A DNA stretch of 47,833 nucleotides from Treponema sp. GTDB taxonomy: Bacteria; Spirochaetota; Spirochaetia; Treponematales; Breznakiellaceae. The notes under the pieces are model-generated. The model saw only the letters and a program-made list of their open reading frames with translations, had not been told where the DNA came from and searched no databases. This document shows positions 43,964-47,833 of the stretch, in pieces. The position numbers and the translations under genes are program-made. The stretch spans positions 1 to 47,833 of the forward strand of contig WQZG01000018.1 in NCBI GenBank assembly GCA_009780855.1, read 5' to 3'. Positions within the stretch are counted from its first letter, which is position 1; each line of letters starts with the position of its first letter.

Positions 43964-45241
43964 ATGAAGAAAATTGGGTTTTTGTTAATTGCTGCCCTTT
44001 TTACGGCGTCAATGGTTTTTGCAGGCGGAAGCAGCGCCGGTACATCCGGAAGCGGCAGCGCGACAGAGATTACCTTAATCAGCAACAAGATTGAAATTGA
44101 CGCGGCTTTGAAAGGCTACGCAGCGGTTTATGAAAAACAAACCGGTGTTAAAGTCAACATCAAAAGTTTTGGCGGCGAGACTCCCTACGCTCCAAACATT
44201 GCGGCAATGTTTAATTCCGGTACGGAACCGGAAATTTTTGTTATAGAAGGCAAAGCCGGCTACGATGACGCCAAACGGTCGGGAAGGATCAGTGATCTTT
44301 CAAACGAAGCATGGGTAAAGGATACCGATGTCGCCTATGTCGATCCTGCAGACGGTAAAGTAATTGGATTCCCCGTTGCGATTGAAGGCTGGGGTCTTGG
44401 TTACAACAAGGCGCTTCTGGCCAAAGCCGGCGTCGATCCCAAAACCATGGTTAACATAGCCGGTATCAAAGCGGCATTTGAAAAAATTGACGCGCAGAAA
44501 GCGGCGCTGGGCATTGACGCTGTGGTCTCGATGGTAGCGGGTCCCGGCATGACCTGGGTAACAGGACTTCACGGGGTAAACGCATACCTTACCCTGGGCC
44601 TCCCGTATAATAACTCGGCGACATACATTGATATGATGTTAAAAGGCCAGGTGGACAACGCGCGGCTTACTAAATTCGCCGAATATTACGCTCTGCTCTT
44701 TAAATACGCGAACAGGAATACCCTGTTAACCGGCGGCTACGACCAGCAGCTGGGCGATTATGCCATTGGCAAGACAGTATTCATCCACCAGGGCAACTGG
44801 GTTGATCCGACTTTCAAAGATCTGGGAGTGACCTTTGAGATGGGTTATGTTCCGCACGCGTATCTGGATCAGACAACAGACGGCATCTTCGTAGGGGCGC
44901 CGTCCTGGTACCTGGTAAACGCGAAATCAAAAAATATCGCGGAAGCGAAAAAATTTCTTGTCACAATGGCGACAACACCGGAAGGCCAGGACTACATGGT
45001 CAACCAGGCCGGAATGGTTCCCGCGTTCAAATCGGTAAAACTTCAGCCTGCCGGACAGTTCTCAAAAGCTGTGCAGGAATGGTCGGGCCAGGGCAAGATC
45101 TACGCATGGCAGCAGAATGAAATGCCCGACGGATTCGGCATGAATACCCTGGGGCCGATATTCCTCCAATTGGCATCCGGAGACATCGGTACGCAGCAGT
45201 TTGTTACATTGTTTACAAACGCTGTCGCGGGAATAAAGTAG
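43964..45241 (+). CDS. Sugar ABC transporter substrate-binding protein (family 1)
   Basis: This 425-residue periplasmic binding protein starts with a signal peptide, MKKIGFLLIAALFTASMVFA, followed by GGSSAGTSGSGSA and no lipobox cysteine. Family segments include YEKQTGVKVNIKSFGGETPY, the hinge-region FPVAIEGWGLGYNKALLAKAG and the C-terminal AKKFLVTMATTPEGQDYMV. The ligand is likely an oligosaccharide, by analogy with MalE/UgpB proteins. It heads an operon with two permeases. A strong hairpin after its stop may keep its mRNA level above that of the permeases. Confidence 0.93.
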   Translation: MKKIGFLLIAALFTASMVFAGGSSAGTSGSGSATEITLISNKIEIDAALKGYAAVYEKQTGVKVNIKSFGGETPYAPNIAAMFNSGTEPEIFVIEGKAGYDDAKRSGRISDLSNEAWVKDTDVAYVDPADGKVIGFPVAIEGWGLGYNKALLAKAGVDPKTMVNIAGIKAAFEKIDAQKAALGIDAVVSMVAGPGMTWVTGLHGVNAYLTLGLPYNNSATYIDMMLKGQVDNARLTKFAEYYALLFKYANRNTLLTGGYDQQLGDYAIGKTVFIHQGNWVDPTFKDLGVTFEMGYVPHAYLDQTTDGIFVGAPSWYLVNAKSKNIAEAKKFLVTMATTPEGQDYMVNQAGMVPAFKSVKLQPAGQFSKAVQEWSGQGKIYAWQQNEMPDGFGMNTLGPIFLQLASGDIGTQQFVTLFTNAVAGIK

Positions 45242-45245
45242 CAAT

Positions 45246-45286
45246 CCGGGATCCGGGATAATTGTCCAATTTTCCCGGTCCCCGGG
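45246..45286 (+). promoter_or_regulatory. GC-rich intercistronic hairpin
   Basis: The arms at 45246-45258 (CCGGGATCCGGGA) and 45273-45285 (TCCCGGTCCCCGG) pair at 11 of 13 positions around a loop of 14 bases. It lies five bases after the binding-protein stop codon. Such hairpins usually stabilise the upstream mRNA or reduce downstream transcription. Its position argues against the possible TTG start at 45262 for the next gene. Confidence 0.65.
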
Positions 45287-45318
45287 TCTGTGCTCCTGTA
45301 ATTAAAAAAGAAGGTCTT

Positions 45319-46242
45319 GTGCGCAAATCAAAGAATGCCGTCAGCAGTCAGCGCAACGGCATTTTATTTTTTTTGTTTTTATTGCCTTGTCTTTTCGCTT
45401 TTTGCATGGTGATCGTTATTCCGTTCTTTATGGGAATTTACTATTCGTTTACCAACTGGAACGCGATTACCGGCACAGAGGTTAACTGGGTAGGAATTAA
45501 AAATTACGCGGCAATAAAATCCGATGTGACGTTTTTAAATTCATTCCTGGTAACCGTAGTTTACGCGGTGCTTAATATTATAGTGCTGAATGTCTGCGCG
45601 TTTTTTATGGCCCTTCTGGTAACAAGCAAGCTCAAATACAGGGGAATATACCGCGCGGGATTCTTTCTGCCTAACCTTATAGGCGGAATAATTCTGGGCT
45701 ATATCTGGCAGTTTATTTTTAATAACGCGATACCGTCTTTTGGAAGCCTTGTCGGATTTACCTGGTTAAAGGACAATCCGTTTCTGGCGAACCGGTATCT
45801 GGCGCTGCTGGGAATTGTTATTGTGGGAACATGGCAATATGCCGGTTACATAATGATGATCTATGTCGCGGCAATACAGGGAATACCGGACTCGCTTGTC
45901 GAAGCCGCGCAGATTGACGGCGTAAATTTCAGACAGCGTCTCAAACATATTGTATTTCCGCTTGTCGCGCCGGCGTTTACGGTATCAATGTTCCTTACGC
46001 TGGTAAACTCCTTCAAACAGTTTGATGTAAATTATTCCCTCACAGCCGGAGGGCCTTCCGGCATGTTTATGGGCAAGGCAATCATGACGAACGAATTCCT
46101 GGCGCTAAATATTTATCAAACCGCGTTTGCCTACCGCCAGCTTGCGCAGGGACAGGCAAAGGCAATTATTTTCTTTATTGTGCTTACGGTAATTTCGCTG
46201 ATACAGGTAAGGGCAAACAAAAAGAGGGAGATAGAGATGTGA
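45319..46242 (+). CDS. Sugar ABC transporter permease, MalF/UgpA type
   Basis: The chosen GTG gives 307 residues and has a GAAGG ribosome site; a TTG at 45262 lies inside a hairpin. There are six predicted helices, beginning GILFFLFLLPCLFAFCMVIV. The ATPase-contact (EAA) loop is SLVEAAQIDGVNFRQRLKHI. GGPSGMFMGKAIMTNEF is the usual near-C-terminal segment. It overlaps the next permease gene by four bases (GTGA). No ATPase is encoded nearby, so a shared MsmK-like ATPase elsewhere is expected. Confidence 0.93.
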   Translation: MRKSKNAVSSQRNGILFFLFLLPCLFAFCMVIVIPFFMGIYYSFTNWNAITGTEVNWVGIKNYAAIKSDVTFLNSFLVTVVYAVLNIIVLNVCAFFMALLVTSKLKYRGIYRAGFFLPNLIGGIILGYIWQFIFNNAIPSFGSLVGFTWLKDNPFLANRYLALLGIVIVGTWQYAGYIMMIYVAAIQGIPDSLVEAAQIDGVNFRQRLKHIVFPLVAPAFTVSMFLTLVNSFKQFDVNYSLTAGGPSGMFMGKAIMTNEFLALNIYQTAFAYRQLAQGQAKAIIFFIVLTVISLIQVRANKKREIEM

Positions 46243-47117
46243 TCAGGATTAAGATAAAGAAAAATATAATTCTTGAAGCAGCCGCAATCATTATTTTCCT
46301 GTTATACATGATTCCGTTTTACCTGGTAATTATAAATTCAGCAAAGCCATCACTGATGATTATAATGGATCCCCTTGCACTTCCCAAAAATCCAACTCAA
46401 TTTATTACCAATATAAAAACAGTATTCCAGAGTCCCAATGTCCGTTATCCGTCATCATTTGTTTCCACGTTTATAATAACAGTTGGTTCGGTCGGGTTGC
46501 TTGTACTGTGCTCTTCAATGGCAGCGTGGGTGCTGGTACGTACAAAAACAAAACTTTCAAACGCGCTGTTTATGGTTTTTGTCGCGGCAATGGTAATTCC
46601 GTTCCAGGTAGTAATGTTCCCGCTTGTGTCATGGTTCCATTTTCTGGAAGTCAGGCTCGGGCTGTTTAATACCCCATTCAGACTGTTGCAGAATTATCCC
46701 GGCATCATCCTCGCGTATCTGGGTTTTGGATCATCGCTTTCGATATTTCTGTTTCATGGTTTTATAAAGTCAGTTCCTCTGGAACTTGAAGAAGCCGCCA
46801 ACATCGACGGTTGTTCCAGGCCGGCGACATTTTTCAGAATTGTTTTTCCAATACTTACACCGATCATTGTAACAGTAATAATTCTGAACAGCATCTGGAT
46901 TTGGAACGATTACCTTTTGCCGCTGCTGGTACTGGGTTCCGGAAACAATGTAATGACCCTGCCGCTGGCAGTAGCGAGTTTTGTCGGCTCCTTTGTAAAA
47001 AAATGGGATTTGATACTGACCGCAACACTGATGACAATGCTGCCCGTTGTAATAGTATTCCTGATACTGCAGAAATATATTATCAAAGGTATAGTTGACG
47101 GCGCGGTTAAAGGGTAA
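46239..47117 (+). CDS. Sugar ABC transporter permease, MalG/UgpE type
   Basis: This 292-residue second permease has six predicted helices, starting EAAAIIIFLLYMIPFYLVII. The ATPase-contact loop is ELEEAANIDGCSRPATFFRI. The end reads YIIKGIVDGAVKG, the classic C-terminus of MalG-type proteins. It starts with GTG and is translationally coupled to the first permease. The partner binding protein lies first in the operon. YjbQ follows after 76 bases. Confidence 0.94.
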   Translation: MIRIKIKKNIILEAAAIIIFLLYMIPFYLVIINSAKPSLMIIMDPLALPKNPTQFITNIKTVFQSPNVRYPSSFVSTFIITVGSVGLLVLCSSMAAWVLVRTKTKLSNALFMVFVAAMVIPFQVVMFPLVSWFHFLEVRLGLFNTPFRLLQNYPGIILAYLGFGSSLSIFLFHGFIKSVPLELEEAANIDGCSRPATFFRIVFPILTPIIVTVIILNSIWIWNDYLLPLLVLGSGNNVMTLPLAVASFVGSFVKKWDLILTATLMTMLPVVIVFLILQKYIIKGIVDGAVKG

Positions 47118-47193
47118 TAGGTCAAGAGGCAAAATACCGTCAGCTGTACAGCCGGCAGTATACACACGCCGCGAAACCTGATACAGCTCTTAT

Positions 47194-47610
47194 ATGAAAT
47201 CTTTTACAAAAGAATTATGGTTTAACACAAAACAACCCAGGGAGTTCATCAATATAACAGGTGAGGTAGCGGCTCTGCTGGAAGAATCCGGAATAAAAGA
47301 AGGTCTGTGTCTGGTAAACGCCATGCACATAACCGCCAGCGTTTTTATCAACGACGATGAATCCGGCCTGCACCAGGACTTCGACGCCTGGCTGGAAAAA
47401 CTCGCCCCACACGAACCTGTGGCATTTTACCGCCATAACACCGGTGAAACCAACGCAGATGCCCACATGAAACGTCAGATCATGGGCCGGGAAGTTGTAG
47501 TTGCCGTAACAGCCGGCAGGCTCCATTTTGGCCCCTGGGAACAAATCTTTTACGGCGAGTTCGACGGCCGCCGCCGCAAGCGGGTGCTGGTAAAAATAAT
47601 CGGGGAATAG
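47194..47610 (+). CDS. YjbQ family (UPF0047) protein
   Basis: This 138-residue cytoplasmic protein matches the YjbQ family, some members of which show weak thiamine-phosphate synthase activity. Conserved parts are [18 protein letters not shown], then [19 protein letters not shown] and the histidine-bearing [17 protein letters not shown]. The length is typical. A palindrome, GCTGTACAGC, lies in the 76-base gap upstream. It probably is not functionally linked to the sugar importer. A hairpin-rich repeat follows at once after the stop. Confidence 0.93.
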   Translation: MKSFTKELWFNTKQPREFINITGEVAALLEESGIKEGLCLVNAMHITASVFINDDESGLHQDFDAWLEKLAPHEPVAFYRHNTGETNADAHMKRQIMGREVVVAVTAGRLHFGPWEQIFYGEFDGRRRKRVLVKIIGE

Positions 47611-47613
47611 GGG

Positions 47614-47833
47614 TTAAGAATCAGCATCCATGCTGATTCTTAACCTCGGAGTTTTTTTTTTGAAAAAACTCCTGCTAAAGCATTGGAAACAGCGGCTTCC
47701 ATGCCGCCTTTTGCTTTTCAGCATCCATGCTGATTCTTTACCTCGGAGTTTTTTCTTTGAAAAAACTCCTGCTAAAGCATTGGAAACAGCGGCTTCCATG
47801 CCGCCTTTTGCTTTTCAGCATCCATGCTGATTC
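47614..47833. repeat. 97-bp tandem repeat with three inverted repeats per unit, running off the window
   Basis: Units start at 47622, 47719 and 47816 (period 97). By eye, the first two differ at only two positions. Each unit holds a CAGCAT-CC-ATGCTG hairpin (in copy 1 the arms extend to 14 bases, 47614-47643), a GGAGTTTTTT/AAAAAACTCC hairpin (47648-47672 and 47745-47769) and a GCGGC-TTCCAT-GCCGC hairpin (47692-47707). One of the differences is in a loop and leaves the stem intact. Because 97 is not a multiple of three, conserved coding is unlikely. The first hairpin could terminate yjbQ. Confidence 0.85.

Noticed and set aside
43804..44088. Minus-strand small gene over the start of the sugar-binding protein
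   Set aside because: It lies antisense to the signal peptide of a well-supported gene and in AT-rich DNA where chance open frames are common; no ribosome site.
45262..45318. Upstream TTG start for the MalF-type permease
   Set aside because: It falls inside the GC-rich hairpin and lacks a ribosome site; the GTG at 45319 has one and gives a typical N-terminus.
47630..47830. Short coding frames within the 97-bp repeat
   Set aside because: Successive units fall in different frames, so no protein repeat is conserved; they are by-products of the repeat.
47614..47833. CRISPR array
   Set aside because: The whole 97-base unit repeats, without short constant repeats and unique spacers; no cas gene is present.

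Overview
The window looks like chromosomal DNA of a host-associated, fermentative spirochaete, most likely a Treponema (for example a termite-gut type). This is inference. It rests on ABC substrate-binding proteins whose signal peptides end in an AGG-type sequence with no lipobox cysteine, on YesM/YesN-type two-component control of a transporter, on PilZ and ComFB genes close together, on a treponeme-like set of hypothetical proteins, and on a base composition near 50% GC. No rRNA or tRNA gene was seen. No gene-free stretch exceeds about 300 bases.

Layout. 1-121: probable end of an IS21-like insertion sequence that lies to the left. 171-5066 (minus): operon of Gfo/Idh oxidoreductase, UroD-like protein, sulfatase and a second, near-duplicate oxidoreductase. 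5111-7834 (minus): large protein with a degenerate NTPase-like part and TPRs. 7881-8834 (plus): ornithine carbamoyltransferase. 8861-11945 (minus): D-aminoacylase, RidA and a sugar isomerase/epimerase-like protein. 12009-13220: AAA/DUF4143 ATPase. 13240-23902 (plus): two-component system, a second UroD-like protein, a complete oligopeptide-type ABC importer and a second cytoplasmic sulfatase. 23934-26137 (minus): two unknown proteins with C39/BtrH-like features. 26371-33408 (plus): secreted small protein, M24 peptidase, DHH phosphoesterase, sigma-like protein, RlmJ, hemolysin III and EttA. 33451-35244 (minus): PilZ protein and a secreted protein. 35348-37411 (plus): HD hydrolase and a ComFB protein. 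37347-42848 (minus): TolC-MFP-RND tripartite efflux system. 42924-43682 (minus): DUF4130 protein. 43964-47610 (plus): sugar ABC importer without an ATPase, then YjbQ. 47614-end: a 97-bp tandem repeat rich in hairpins that runs off the window.

How the genes work together. Two separate loci pair a UroD-like protein with a cytoplasmic (signal-less) type I sulfatase. One adds two oxidoreductases, the other a dedicated importer and sensor. The simplest reading is uptake of a sulfated small molecule followed by intracellular desulfation and further conversion. A sharp change of base composition, from about 25-30% to about 50% GC, falls inside the third transporter gene, so this operon appears to be a mosaic of two origins. 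PilZ and ComFB proteins encoded 2 kb apart suggest a cyclic-dinucleotide-responsive neighbourhood.
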